The translations under genes and the position numbers were made by a program. Below are positions 1 to 19,463 of a stretch of 64,000 nt of DNA, piece after piece. The notes under the pieces are model-generated. The model searched no databases, was not told the origin of the DNA, and saw only the letters and a list, made by a program, of their open reading frames with translations. The stretch is from Scylla paramamosain (lineage: Eukaryota; Arthropoda; Malacostraca; Decapoda; Portunidae): positions 9,340,001 through 9,404,000 of the forward strand of contig NC_087178.1 in the NCBI RefSeq assembly GCF_035594125.1, written 5' to 3'. Numbering within the stretch: position 1 is the first letter of the stretch; each line of letters begins with the position of its first letter.

Positions 1-420
1 GTAAAATACCTTTTCCTGTTGTGCAGTCATATACACACTGGCCTGTCGTGCAACCCTCCATGTACCCCGTTATTTCCGTATACACGGTGAAAAAAATGGA
101 TGCAGCCCGGGTGACTATTACTGCCATGGCGAGCCTCCTGCCAGCCGTGGTGTTCCTCCAGCACGACACGAGTAGCCGTAGACGATTTCACTGAGCATGA
201 ATGTACGTAACTACGGGTGCTGAAAGGTCTGAGTTGCTCTGTCACTCACATTACTTTGTTTTATTTAATATTACTAAAAATGACACATTGTTCTGATGCA
301 TTCATGTTGGGCAGGCTCTTGAGTGGCGGCCTGCGATGTGCTCCTACACCTGCACCGCACCATTTCATTAGGCATGGATAGAGGCTGCAGCAGTCAGGGA
401 GTCAGTGTAGCGTGAGTTTT
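1..420. other. Gene-less unique-looking sequence
   Basis: I see no recognisable gene, RNA or transposon here. Short open frames exist on the minus strand, but they have no recognisable domain and look like chance frames. Confidence 0.4.
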
Positions 421-880
421 TAGTGTATGCTCCTAGTATTGAAATGAGTTTCTTGTTAAGGCGCAATGCACACTGTTCTTTTGAGTTGGCGTGTGTTTAT
501 GGCATGCTTTTGGGTTAATGTAGCGGAGTTATGAGTGTATTGGAAAGTGTTTTATTAAGGCGCAACGTACATGTTCTTTTCCAAGTCCACATCTGTTTAT
601 GACCTGCTCTGCTTTTGGGTTAATATAGTGGCATTATTAGTGTATAGTATTGAAACGAGTGTTTTATCAAGGCGTAATGTACATTATCAGTGAATCATCT
701 TCTGTTTATGGCCTACACTGCTCTTGGTCTAATATGGCGCCATTATAGCTGTATAGTATTGACCTTCAGAAAATCGTAGAAAGTGGAGGGACATGACTGC
801 CCAAGTCATATGACACGGCACTTCGGCCTATGATATTGAATTGAGTGTCTTACTGGGTAACGTACAATGTCAGTCAGCCA
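421..880. repeat. Degenerate tandem repeat, unit about 109 bp, about 4 copies
   Basis: Successive units begin near 421, 531, 638 and 748, with a partial unit near 829. Shared landmarks are a start like tagtgtatagtattgaa, then gttttattaaggcgcaa, then a phrase like atctgtttatggcctgct, then gggttaatatagtgg. The copies are clearly diverged. The repeat is unrelated by eye to the large satellite further right. No coding potential is evident. Confidence 0.65.
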
Positions 881-1574
881 GAATTTCCCAAGAATTAACG
901 TTTTTCCTTTCTTTTTTTTTCCCCATTCCTGTCTCCCTCCCTCTCAACTTTACTCCCTGATTCTGTAGAGTGACAGTATAGAATATTGGAGCTTTTTTAC
1001 CTGAACATTTCCCAGGAGACACTTGCGCTTAGACAGCACACCTCCTGTCCCTTTTCCAATGTATATAAACACACAAGAGCTTTCATAATACAGACGCCAA
1101 CGCTTGACTGGAGTGAGAAAGTTTCAACAATGAAATCCTTTCCCCTCCAAAGTTTTAATCAGCCTAAGCCTATGAATAATATCTTCAGTGGATTTTTTAA
1201 TATAAGAACTGGAGAACCTAAAGATGTTACCAGGCTAGACTAGATAAGGAAAAGTTTTATTAAATAAACAAAACTATTTAAATAAAACAGGAAATTCACA
1301 ATGCTCTTGGTGTTCTGCTCGTGGATTAAGATGAGGAAGTTGCATTATATCACCTTTTAAAAGAAATATTGCAATTACCTCCACTTTTCCACATTTTTGT
1401 ATATTAGTATTTATTTATTTATTTTTTCACAGACGCAGTTGTGTAATGGCCTGTTTTTTCTTCTCTCAAGCACTGTACGATATTTTAGTGTGAAAAGATG
1501 TGGCAAAGTGACTTTTTATTTTTTCGTTTTTATTTATTTACCTATTTAGTGTTACGTGGCATGCCCGCCCTTCC

Positions 1575-1576
<2 letters not shown>
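881..1576. other. AT-rich gene-less stretch
   Basis: The only open frame of note is 986-1,243 on the + strand (85 codons). It has no recognisable domain, signal peptide or compositional signature, so I do not call it a gene. The remainder is AT-rich with short homopolymer runs. Confidence 0.35.

Positions 1577-1655
<79 letters not shown>
1577..1655. repeat. (CT)n microsatellite
   Basis: An uninterrupted CT dinucleotide run of about 79 bp. Overlapping open frames encode only Ser/Leu alternation and are artefacts of the repeat. Confidence 0.95.
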
Positions 1656-1658
<3 letters not shown>

Positions 1659-1949
1659 TCAATACTCGTCTTTATCCACGAGTATTAGCTTTTATCGACT
1701 CCTTCGCCTCTTTTACCGACCCCGTCACTGTTTTTTTTAGTCTGGAGTTCCCTAGGGCGTGTTTCTCTTGAAGGTGTGGAGGCTGGGGGCCGGGGTGGGG
1801 AGGGGTGGTGCGGGTCCGCAGAGGGACGGAGGGACAGGCTGGGGTGCGTCAGGGTGGGCTTGGGTGGACTAGGGTGACGTGTTGGGTTATCCTTTTAAAG
1901 CGACTTAAAGACCGAACTGTTCACACGTTTAGCCTTTTAACCTGTATAG

Positions 1950-1987
<38 letters not shown>

Positions 1988-2550
1988 TTCGTAATTTCTC
2001 TTATTTCGTCTTTTTCTCACGTTTTTTAAAATTTTCTGTAATATTCAATTGCTTTTGTTTTTATTTCTTCAGTTCTGTAACCCGATTTTTCCGCCTTGTC
2101 CTTTCCTTTTTCTTTCTTTCATTCCGTCTGTATATACGAGTATATAGTTGTTTTTCTCTCTTACTTTTCCTCTTTTCTTCATTCATGTTTTATTTCTAGT
2201 TTTCATTCTATTCCTTTTTCATTTGTTCTCTTCTTTCTTTCTTCATCTATCCGTTTCATTTATCAGAATCCCTTTCACCCTCACTTTCCTCTTCTCTCTC
2301 TTTTTTGTTCCTCATCCCATTTTTCCTACTTTATTTCCTCCCTTACTTTAACTCGTTTCCCTTTCCTTTACTTAAATTGTCTTTTCCTCTATTTCCCTTT
2401 CCTTCTTCTTTTTCTTTTTTCTTTTTCCCTCTTCCTTCTTGTACTTTATCTTACTTTAATTTTCGTTACACTTACTGTTTCCTGTTTAAAACACATTTGC
2501 CTTCCCTTCTCTTCACTTCTCGTTTTTATCATCCTTATTGACTACTTCTA

Positions 2551-2582
<32 letters not shown>

Positions 2583-2730
2583 TACGTTAACTACTTCCTT
2601 TCATCTCCCCCTTCCTCCCTCCTTCCTTCTGTCCTTACCTCTCCCCGCCCTTCCCTGCCTCCCGTCTCGTCCCACCTTCTGTCTGATCCTTACTGCCAAA
2701 AGCCACACTCGCCCTAAATCCAGAGGGCTC
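1656..2730. repeat. Pyrimidine-rich tract with second (CT)n and (CTG)n runs
   Basis: A long region in which the + strand is strongly biased to C and T. It contains a second CT run at about 1,954-1,984 and a CTG-type trinucleotide run at about 2,542-2,585. A short GC-rich purine stretch lies near 1,780-1,870. The long open frames here encode Phe/Ser/Leu-rich low-complexity peptides expected from such composition, so no gene is called. Confidence 0.7.
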
Positions 2731-2794
2731 AGGAAAGAGGCAGCGAGGTCCTTCAGGTTGGTTATTTATGAAAGTCCACCCACACACCTTGAAA

Positions 2795-2990
2795 ACCCCT
2801 ATGTGTTGTTGTCGTTGTTGTGATGGTGGTGGTGGTGGCGGCGGCGGCGCCGGCGGTTGTTGTTGTTTTCATATATCGAGTTGTTGTTGTTGCTGTTTTC
2901 ATATATATAGTTGTTGTTGTTCTTATTTTTTTTATATATAAAGTTGTTTTCATTTATTATGTTGTTTTAAGTTATTAAGTTTTTGTTTTC
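2795..2990. repeat. Trinucleotide (TTG/TGG/CGG)n region
   Basis: GTT, GGT and GGC triplet runs at about 2,805-2,870 are followed by three or four copies of a short unit that joins tttcatatat to agttgttgttg. It is low complexity in all frames. Confidence 0.75.
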
Positions 2991-3041
2991 ATATATTAAT
3001 TTTTTTGTGTAAATCAGTACTACTATTATTAAAACAACAGC

Positions 3042-3267
3042 AGATACTCCTCCTCCTCCTCTCCTCCTCCTCCTCCTCCTTCTCGCAGTACTTCTACTGT
3101 TATTACTGCTACTGCTACTGCTGCTACTACTGCTACTGCTGCTACTACTGCAACTACTGCAACTATTGCTACTACTACTGCTACTACTGCTACTACTACT
3201 GCTACTGCTACTGCTACTGCTACTGCTACTACTACTACTACTGCTGCTGCTTTCATCAGCAGCACTA

Positions 3268-3303
<36 letters not shown>
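3042..3303. repeat. Compound trinucleotide array (CTC)n then (TAC/TGC)n
   Basis: CTC triplets (about 3,046-3,080) pass into a long mixture of TAC and TGC triplets ending in pure TAC at 3,303. The frames read poly-Tyr/Cys on + and poly-Val/Ala on -, which are repeat artefacts. The array abuts the 5' truncation point of the LINE fragment that follows. Confidence 0.9.
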
Positions 3304-3672
3304 TTTTCATGCCAACTGCTCTTCTGATCTTGCTAACTGCGTGCCTCCCCTCCTTCCGCGGCCTCGCTGCACAAGACTTTCTTCTTTCTCTCACCCCTAT
3401 TCTGTCAACCTCTCTAACGCAAGAGTTAACCAGTATTTTCAATCATTCATCCCTTTCTCTGGTAAACTCTGGAACTCCTTGCTTGCTTCTGTATTTCCAC
3501 CTTCCTATGACTTGAATTCCTTGAAGAAGGAGGTTTCAAGACACTTATTCACCAATTTTTGACCACTGCTTTGACCCTTTTATGGGACTGGCATTTCAGT
3601 GGGCATTCTTTTTTTATTAGATTTTTGTTGCCCTTGGCCAGTGTCCTTCCTACATAAAAAAAAAAAAAAACC
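3304..3672 (+). mobile_element. 5'-truncated jockey-like LINE, 3' end with poly-A
   Basis: Encodes the last roughly 80 residues of the LINE ORF2 C-terminus. Visible landmarks are HANCSSDLANC, PRPRCTRLSSFSHPYSV and GKLWNSL, ending in a stop after SRHLFTNF near 3,562. A short 3' UTR containing ttggccagtgtccttcctac leads into a poly-A run (about 3,656-3,672). The same text occurs in the long copy at 51.7-55.0 kb on the - strand. The 5' truncation falls at the end of the trinucleotide array. Non-autonomous remnant. Confidence 0.9.
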
Positions 3673-3895
3673 ATCTCTTCCAGTACTTCAAAGTCATGTA
3701 GAGTAGTAATGAAACAAAATAGAATATAGCTGAAAACGGGAGACCCACACACACTTTAACACCCTTTGACAGACTCGCAAGTTCTCGTCGGCCATTACGT
3801 AATCGATGTAACTTACTCCAAACGGTGGCTGGAGGCGGCCCGGGGGGAGGGTGAGAGGGCTGAGTTGATCACAGACTAGACGTGCGACGAGGTGA
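3673..3895. other. Spacer between two tail-to-tail LINE remnants
   Basis: No gene or known repeat is recognised. It includes a short GC-rich stretch around 3,825-3,860. Confidence 0.4.
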
Positions 3896-3970
3896 AGGTG
3901 AGGGTGTAGGTGTGGAGATGTAAATGCGAGGTGACCTGATATCTGCCTCTCAGTATTACCTGTCTGAGTT
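3896..3970. repeat. Partial unit of ~120 bp tandem repeat (left of LINE)
   Basis: The phrases gaggtgacctgatatctgcc and tctcagtattacctg resemble the units at 4,685-4,960. This suggests the LINE at 3,971-4,671 inserted into a pre-existing short tandem array. Confidence 0.55.
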
Positions 3971-4671
3971 TTTTTTTTTTTTTATGTAGAAAGGACACTG
4001 GCAAAGGGCAACAAAAATCCAGTAAAAAAAAAAATGCCCACTGAAATGCCAGTCCCATAAAAGGGTCAAACCAGTAGTAAAAAATTAATGAATAAGTATC
4101 TTGAAACCTCCCTCTTGAAGGAATTCAAGTCATAGGAAGCTGAAATAACAGAAGCAGGCAGGGAGTTCCAGAGTTTACCAGAGAAAGGGATGCATGATTG
4201 AGAGTACTGGTTAACTCTTGTGTTAGAGAGGTGGACAGAATAGAGGTGAGAGAAAGAAGAAAGTCTAGTGCAGTGAGGCCGCGGGAGAAGGGGAGGCATG
4301 CAGTTAGCAGGATCAGAAGAGCAGTTAGCATGAAAATAGCGGTAGAAGACAGCTAGAGATGCAACATTGCGGCGGTGAGAGAGAGGCTGAAGACAGTCAG
4401 TTAGAGGAGAGGAGTTGATGAGACGAAAAGCTTTTGATTCCACCCTGTCTAGAAGAGCAGTATGAGTGGAACCCCCTCAGACATGTGAAGCATACTCCAT
4501 ACATGGACGGATAAGGCCCTTGTACAGAGTTAGCAGCTGGGAGGGTGAGAAAAACTGGCGGAGACGTCTCAGAACATCTAACTTCATAGAAGCTGTTTTA
4601 GCTAGAGATGAGATGTGAAGTTTACAGTTCAGATTATAAGTAAAGGACAGACCAAGGATGTTCAGTGTAGT
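3971..4671 (-). mobile_element. 5'-truncated jockey-like LINE, C-terminal ORF2 remnant
   Basis: Read on the minus strand, a frame at 4,443-4,066 encodes about 125 residues of the ORF2 C-terminal region, with landmarks ESKAFRLINSS, CLQPLSHRRNV, RYFHANCSSD and GKLWNSLPASV. It then runs through the same 3' UTR as the other copies into a poly-A tail, seen as T at 3,971-3,983. Upstream sequence (to 4,671) encodes the preceding part of the region in a disrupted frame. Homology stops abruptly at tgttcagtgtag, where the full copy continues. It is a 5'-truncated, dead insertion facing the + copy at 3,304. Confidence 0.9.
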
Positions 4672-4965
4672 GTTGTATTCATACCTGGTTGATGAGTGCG
4701 ATGCTGCGTCGGAGCTTTATGATTCATCAGGTGACTGAAAAAAAAAATGTTAAGGTGGGTCTGGTATTTGCTTCTTAATATTACCTGCGTTACTAGTGTT
4801 ATACTTGTATCTGTATGAGCTGTGCGATGCTGCTCCGGACGTTTATGGTTTTATTAGGCGATTAGAAAAAAAGTGAGGTGGGCGAGGTATCTGCCTCTCT
4901 CTGTTACCTATATTAGTAGTGCCTAGATATGCGATGCTGCTTCGGAACTTTGTAGGGAAACTGTA
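4672..4965. repeat. Degenerate ~120 bp tandem repeat (right of LINE)
   Basis: Three partial units carry gcgatgctgc(g/t)tcgga followed by a run of A and then gtgaggtgggcgaggtatct or a variant and ttacct. They begin near 4,697, 4,825 and 4,938. The left counterpart lies at 3,896-3,970. Confidence 0.6.
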
Positions 4966-4993
4966 GGGAAATTATGTGTAGTGATGGTTAATT

Positions 4994-5340
4994 ATAGGGC
5001 CTGTCCACACAAGGAAACATTGTTTGGAAACAAATGTTATGAGTGTGTTCTGCTAAAGCATACTGCAATCCATTTACTGGTAGCTTGCAACTGGAGCCCA
5101 ATCTACTTCTGTAACCTTGTTGTTGATTGGTCCGTAGCTCAGTCTGTCTGTCTGTCTGCCGCTCCGCGTAGACTAGACGCTGGCCTCTCCACACTACAAG
5201 TTTTCGTTCTTTACCTTTTATCTCCCTTATTTTGGGCAGTTTTCTTGGTTGTTTTGTTGTTTGGAAACAATGTTTCCAAACTGTTTGGAAACGTTTTGCG
5301 AGAAACAGTTTGCAAACTATGTTTCCTGTCCAGACCTCAG
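4994..5340. mobile_element. MITE-like element with imperfect terminal inverted repeats
   Basis: The left end reads cctgtccacacaaggaaaca then ttgtttggaaac. The reverse complement of the right end reads ggtctggacaggaaac then atagtttgcaaac. The 19-base inner blocks, ggaaacattgtttggaaac and ggaaacatagtttgcaaac, differ at two positions. The element is about 345 bp, which fits a non-autonomous DNA transposon. A Harbinger-type pseudogene follows directly, so that superfamily is plausible. A target-site duplication is not clear. Confidence 0.55.
5036..5255 (+). repeat. Core repeat copy 1 of MITE-like element
   Basis: A ~220 bp block, including the phrases gcttgcaactggagcccaat and tgattggtccgt, recurs in direct orientation at 5,904-6,125. 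A shorter inverted remnant containing gctccagttgcaagcttcaa lies near 6,462. Confidence 0.8.
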
Positions 5341-5347
5341 TTGTCGT

Positions 5348-5740
5348 CATGCCTGCTGTAAGTGTAGAAGTCAAAGTAATAGCCTCTGTATTTTACTTGG
5401 CATTTTTGATGAATTCAAGGAAGGGCAAGAGAAAAGAAAAGAGATGGCTGAGGAAATTTTTAGAAAAAGGAGGCTTTTATGGTGACTTGGTTTTTGGCGG
5501 ATTTGAGAGTAGATGGAGCAGGTTTCACCAATTTTTCTTCGGATGTCACAACTGACTTCGAATTACTTTTACAGATGTGGCTCCCAAAATATCTCGAAAG
5601 GATACAAATACAGAAAGGCCATTTCACCCTGCACCAGCTTGGCTATTACAATGAGGTATTTTTTTTTGTAAAGGAAATTTTAAGTTGCGTAATTATTAGT
5701 TTTATTTGTTTACTTATTCATTTACATATTATTTTTTAAG
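5348..5740 (+). pseudogene. PIF/Harbinger (HARBI1-like) transposase N-terminal remnant, frameshifted
   Basis: Two overlapping + frames together resemble the N-terminal segment of PIF/Harbinger transposases. One frame gives KGKRKEKRWLRKFLEKGGFY and then GDLV. The next frame gives LRVDGAGFTNFSSDVTTDFE and then LLLQM. The first frame resumes with VAPKISRKDTNTERPFHPAP. Family members typically have an R/W-rich start, a phrase like F..yF+Ms...FdeLL and then a phrase like v.p.I.k.dT. The catalytic DDE region is absent, and at least two frame changes separate the matching pieces. This is a decayed copy beside the MITE-like element. The family assignment rests on remembered motif shape and needs a profile search. 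Confidence 0.5.
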
Positions 5741-5903
5741 GAAATTTTGAGTGAATCAGAGTAACCAAGATCGAGATAGGACGTGAACACAGTGCTATTG
5801 AGTGCAATGGGCACCACAACTCCAGACCACGACTGTAACTTTTCACCTGTGCAAGAAGTGTACTCTTTCAGTTGTCTTGCAGCTATATATGAAAAAAAAA
5901 GAA

Positions 5904-6125
5904 GTTATGAGTGTGTTCTACTAAAGCATACTACAGTCTTTTCACTGGAAGTTTGCAACTGGAGCCCGATCTACTTCTGTAACCTTGTCGTTGATTGGTC
6001 CGTGGCTCAGTCCGTCTGTCTGCCGCTCAGCGTAGACTAGATAGACACTGGCCTCTCCACACTACAAGTTTTCGTTCTCTACCTTTTATCTCTCTTATTT
6101 TGAGCAATGTTTTCTTGGCTGCTTT
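5904..6125 (+). repeat. Core repeat copy 2 of MITE-like element (direct repeat)
   Basis: Matches 5,036-5,255 closely over the whole block, from gttatgagtgtgttct to the region after accttttatctctcttattt. It lacks the terminal inverted repeats seen around copy 1. With the transposase remnant between the two copies, this may be a single larger element with an internal duplication. Confidence 0.8.
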
Positions 6126-6505
6126 ATTATGGAACAGAAGAATGATAATAGATTAAAAATATTTTCAAAAGCTTAAATAAAAAAAAAGAAAAAAAATAGA
6201 GATAATGTAAACTGAAGTCACGAACGTAATTATCGCGGTACCGTTAACAAATTGTGACATGTGATACAGAAAGCTGTTATAGACACGGTGGAGTTACTGC
6301 ATTTTAGATAAAGCACAAAAAAAGGGTGATAAGCAGAAATCAAGAGTGATAAGTAGAAAGTAAATAAACAACTTTTTTCTCCAGAGCTGTGGACGCAAGA
6401 CAGGTGGCGGAGCATCGTGAGGTCATACACGTGCACTCAACTGGCTACAAAATTATATCAGGCTCCAGTTGCAAGCTTCAAGAGAATGGACTATAATGGA
6501 GCACT
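6126..6505. other. Gene-less stretch with an inverted remnant of the MITE core
   Basis: Mostly AT-rich. About 6,440-6,490 contains the reverse complement of the tgcaactggagc phrase of the 5,036 block with flanking similarity. Otherwise I see nothing supportable. Confidence 0.4.
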
Positions 6506-6508
6506 TTT

Positions 6509-6540
<32 letters not shown>

Positions 6541-6555
6541 TTCTTTTTTTTTTGG
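6506..6555. repeat. (TTTC)n microsatellite with T-run
   Basis: Tandem tttc tetranucleotides followed by a T-rich run. Confidence 0.9.
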
Positions 6556-7249
6556 TTATAATGATTGAGGTGATCATGGTATCCCTCTGTTCTCCTTTCT
6601 AGACATATTTTTCCCTATACGTAATTCCTATCCACTTTTTATTTAGTTCTGTAGCCTAGAAAACACAGGATTAACGTCTTATTCCCTCTTTTTTCTATAT
6701 GTACGTGCTAATCATATATCTGCAGTGCTCTGAATGTTACTGAAAGGTGACCATAGCAATAAGAGGGTTAATTTCTGTAGAGTCTTGATTAGCTCGGTAG
6801 CCTAGAAATGATTAAATTAACCTCCTATTCATTTTTTTTTCTGTATCCACGCAGAATTTTAATATTTTACAATGCCTTAAATTAAAGGAGAACCAGAATA
6901 GTGAAAGGTTAAGTTACTGAGAGGAAGGAAGTTCGGATAAGGAAGAAGGTTGGATTAGGACTGTAAGAAGCAATTTAAAGCGTGGCCAACCCATCTAACA
7001 AAATAACAGAATGTACTTTGTTTAGTGCAGTTGTCTTTTGTTAACATTCTGAGCACTGGAAGAAATTGTCAGCACGGACTCTCAGGGGGGAAAAAATGGA
7101 TTTTGAATGTGTCTTTTTGAGGCTCCAGAACGATTTGAGACATACAAAACAGTAAGTGCCTAGGATGTTGTAGGTGTTTATGGGAGAAATAGTCCAGCAG
7201 TGAAAGGGTTAATTAACGCTGCAGGTGAAGCGAGGTCTGCACAGGTGTC
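6556..7249. other. Gene-less AT-rich stretch left of the satellite
   Basis: No gene recognised. Two diverged copies of a ~180 bp phrase (near 6,640 and 6,785, sharing gtagcctagaaa followed by ttaac and ttattcc/ctattc) hint at an old tandem duplication. The satellite begins near 7,250. Confidence 0.35.
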
Positions 7250-14380
<7,131 letters not shown>

Positions 14381-14479
14381 TTTCTCTATAAAGAAGGTTT
14401 TGCATGCGTTTCAGCGTTTTGGTATGTAAGTGGTATGTGTGGTATTGTAAAAATGTATGTAAAGAGTAAAAATGCATGT
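14381..14479 (-). repeat. Satellite orientation switch, short inverted segment
   Basis: At about 14,380 the text changes from the + monomer ending caaaaacttattt to minus-strand monomer text, ttttgcatgcgtttcagcg and then ttttggtatgtaag. A short mixed piece follows, and then the first LINE fragment. Confidence 0.7.
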
Positions 14480-14632
14480 AAACCTCTTGCCTCTGCTAGT
14501 TGGGGGGCCTGAGAAGGTATTTTGCTGATTTCCCTTGGAATGACTACTGATTCCATGTCAGAGACCCGTCTTTGTGTGCTGAGCGCATAAACGAGATGAT
14601 AGTGTCTGGCATGGAGTCGTACATTCTTCACA
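14480..14632 (+). mobile_element. Short internal fragment of jockey-like LINE (copy A)
   Basis: About 150 bp, from aacctcttgcctctgctagt to tggagtcgtacattcttcac, match the same interval of the long LINE (about 53,790-53,940 on the minus strand). It corresponds to the region just after the endonuclease domain. It starts at exactly the same LINE position as the fragment at 15,228 and shares that copy's diagnostic changes. It is embedded in satellite. Confidence 0.85.
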
Positions 14633-15227
14633 CTTTTACATTTTGGAATGTAAAAACACTCAAAAGACAAGTTTTTGGTAATTTTTTTTTTTTTCATATA
14701 GGGTGTTTTCCATGCCTTTTAGTGCTTTCGGACCTAACACGGTCCAAAAGTAACTCAGAAGATATGATTCTTGAAATGGTGTCAATTCACCACAGAGGAT
14801 GCATTGCATACATTTTGGCGTTTTGGTACCTAAGAATGTGTAAAACTCTCAAAATACACGTTTTTGGTTGTTTTTCTCTTTTCCGTATAGAATGTTATTC
14901 ATGCCTTTTAGTGTTTTGCTGCATAAGAAATTCAAAGGCATTCATAATGTGTATTTCTACTAATGTTTTTTTCGTTACCCAATGTTACTTTCACTGAATT
15001 TCTTTTTTATTCGTTTTCATACGTAACAAAATAAAAAAAAAACACTCAAAATACTTGTTTTTTGTAATGTTTTTTTTTTTTTCAATTAAGGATGTTTTGC
15101 CTGCGTTTTGGAATTATGGTATGTAAGAAGCTCAAAAAACACAGACACGTTTTTCGTAATGTTTTATGGTATCCCTATATAGTGTGATTTCCATGCATTT
15201 TAAGCGTTTTGGTGTATAACACGCTCA
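14633..15227 (-). repeat. Divergent satellite monomers, - orientation
   Basis: Reverse-oriented monomers with cattttggcgttttggtacc, aaacactcaaaatacacg and gtgttttccatgccttttag. About six monomers lie between the two LINE fragments. Confidence 0.88.
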
Positions 15228-16986
15228 TAAACCTCTTGCCTCTGCTAGTTGGGGGGACCTGAGGAGGTATTTTGCTGATTTTCCTTGGAATGACTACTGC
15301 TTCCGTGTCAGAGACCCGTCTTTGTGTGCTGAGCGCATAAACGAGGTGATAGTGTCTGGCATGGAGTCGTACATTCCTCACTTTTTTTTTCTCGTCCTAA
15401 ACCTTCTAAACCTTGGTTTAACACAGCTTGTCCTCGTGCTATACATGATAGACAGGTGGCCCACAAAAGGTACTTAAGCCTTCCATCACCAGAATCTCAT
15501 GCACTTTATATTTCTGCCCGGAACCATGACAAGTCTGTTCTCCAACTAGCCGAAAACTCCTTCATTAACAGAAAATGTCAAAACCTTTCAAGATCTAACT
15601 CCCCTCGTGATTTCTGGCATCTAGCCAAAAATATCTCCAATAACTTTGCTTCTTCTTCTTTCCCATCTCTATTTCAACCACATGGCACCACTGCTATCAC
15701 ATCTATTTCTAAAGCTAAACTCTTCGCTCAAACCTTTGCTAAAAACTCTACCTTGGACGATTCTGGACTTGTTCCTCCCTCTCCTCCACCCTCTGACTAC
15801 TTCATGCCACGTATTAAAATTCTTCGCAATGATGTTTTCCATGCCCTCGCTGCCCTAAACCCCCAGAAGGCTTATGGACCTGATGGGGTCACTCCTATTG
15901 TTCCCCGAAACTGTGCCTCTGTGTTTGCACCTTGCCTAGTCAAACTCTTTCAGCTCTGTCTGTAAACATCTACCTTTCCTTCTTGCTGGAAGTTTGCCTA
16001 CATTCAACCTGTTCCTAAAAAGGGTGACCGTTCTAATCCCTCAAACTACCGTCCTATTGCTTTAATTTCCTGCCTATCTAAAGTTTTTGAATCTCTCCTC
16101 AACAGGAAGATTCTTAAACATCTATCACTTCACAACCTTCTATCTGATCGCCAGTATGGGTTCCGTCAAGGCCGCTCTACTGGTGATCTTTTGGCTTTCC
16201 TTACTGAGTTTTGGTCATCCTCTTTTAGAGATTTTTGGTGAAACTTTTGCTGTTGCATTAGACATATCAAAAGCTTTTGATAGAGTCTGGCACAAAGCTT
16301 TGATTTCCAAACTACCCTCCTATGGTTTCTATCCTTCTCTCTGTAACTTCATTTCATGTTTCCTTTCTGACCGTTCTATTGCTGCTGTGGTAGATGGTCA
16401 CTATTCTTCTCCTAAATCTATTAACAGTGGTGTTCCTCAGGGTTCTGTCCTGTCACCCACTCTCTTCTTATTATTCATTAATGATTTTCTAAACCAAACT
16501 TCTTGTCCTATCCACTCCTAAGCTGATGATACCACCCTGCACTTTTCCACGTCTTTTCATAGACGTCCAACCCTTCGGGAGGTAAACATATCACGCAGGG
16601 AAACCACTGAACGCTTGACTTCTGATCTTTCTAAAATTTCTGATTGGGACAGAGCAAACTTGGTATTGTTCAATGCTTCAAAAACTCAATTCCTCCGTCT
16701 ATCAACTTGACACAACCTTCCAGACAACTATCCCCTCTTCTTCAATGACACTCACCTGTCTCCCTCTTCTACACTGAACATCCTCGGTCTGTCCTTTACT
16801 TATAATCTGAACTGAAAACTTCACATCTCATCTCTAGCTAAAACAGCTTCTATGAAGTTAGGTGTTCTGAGACGTCTCCACCAGTTTTTCTCACCCCCCC
16901 CCAGCTGCTAACTCTGTTCAAGGGCCTTATCCGTCCATGTATGGAGTATGCTTCACATGTCTGGGGGGGTTCCACTCATACTGTTG
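15228..16986 (+). pseudogene. Jockey-like LINE ORF2 fragment (linker and reverse transcriptase), dead
   Basis: About 1.76 kb of LINE ORF2. A frame at 15,456-15,965 runs from [20 protein letters not shown] through the linker to the RT start (KILRNDVFHALAALNPQKAY and GPDGV) and stops at CL. RT continues in interrupted frames: FDRVWHKALISK with the first catalytic Asp region ALDISKAFD (about 16,250-16,285), GVPQGSVLSP (about 16,430-16,460), and then the YADD motif, in which the Tyr codon is replaced by TAA (about 16,519). Homology ends inside the C-terminal domain at about 16,986. The element is truncated at both ends, carries several stops and cannot be active. It preserves linker sequence that is frameshifted in the long copy at 52-54.7 kb. 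Confidence 0.9.

Positions 16987-19463
<2,477 letters not shown>

Noticed and set aside
986..1243. 85-codon open frame as a small gene
   Set aside because: No recognisable motif, homologue memory, splice context or codon signal. Chance length in this composition.
1498..2590. Open frames rich in Ser/Leu/Phe in the pyrimidine tract
   Set aside because: Composition follows directly from CT-rich DNA. There is no domain, and overlapping frames are equally open.
3005..3442. Open frames with poly-Tyr/Cys (+) and poly-Val (-)
   Set aside because: They are explained by the trinucleotide array. The only real coding ancestry is the LINE C-terminus after 3,304.
14386..15381. Minus-strand open frames ([20 protein letters not shown] and similar) recurring at 14.5, 15.3 and 53.9 kb
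   Set aside because: They recur because they are the antisense of the LINE ORF2 linker present in all three places. The sense strand carries the known protein.
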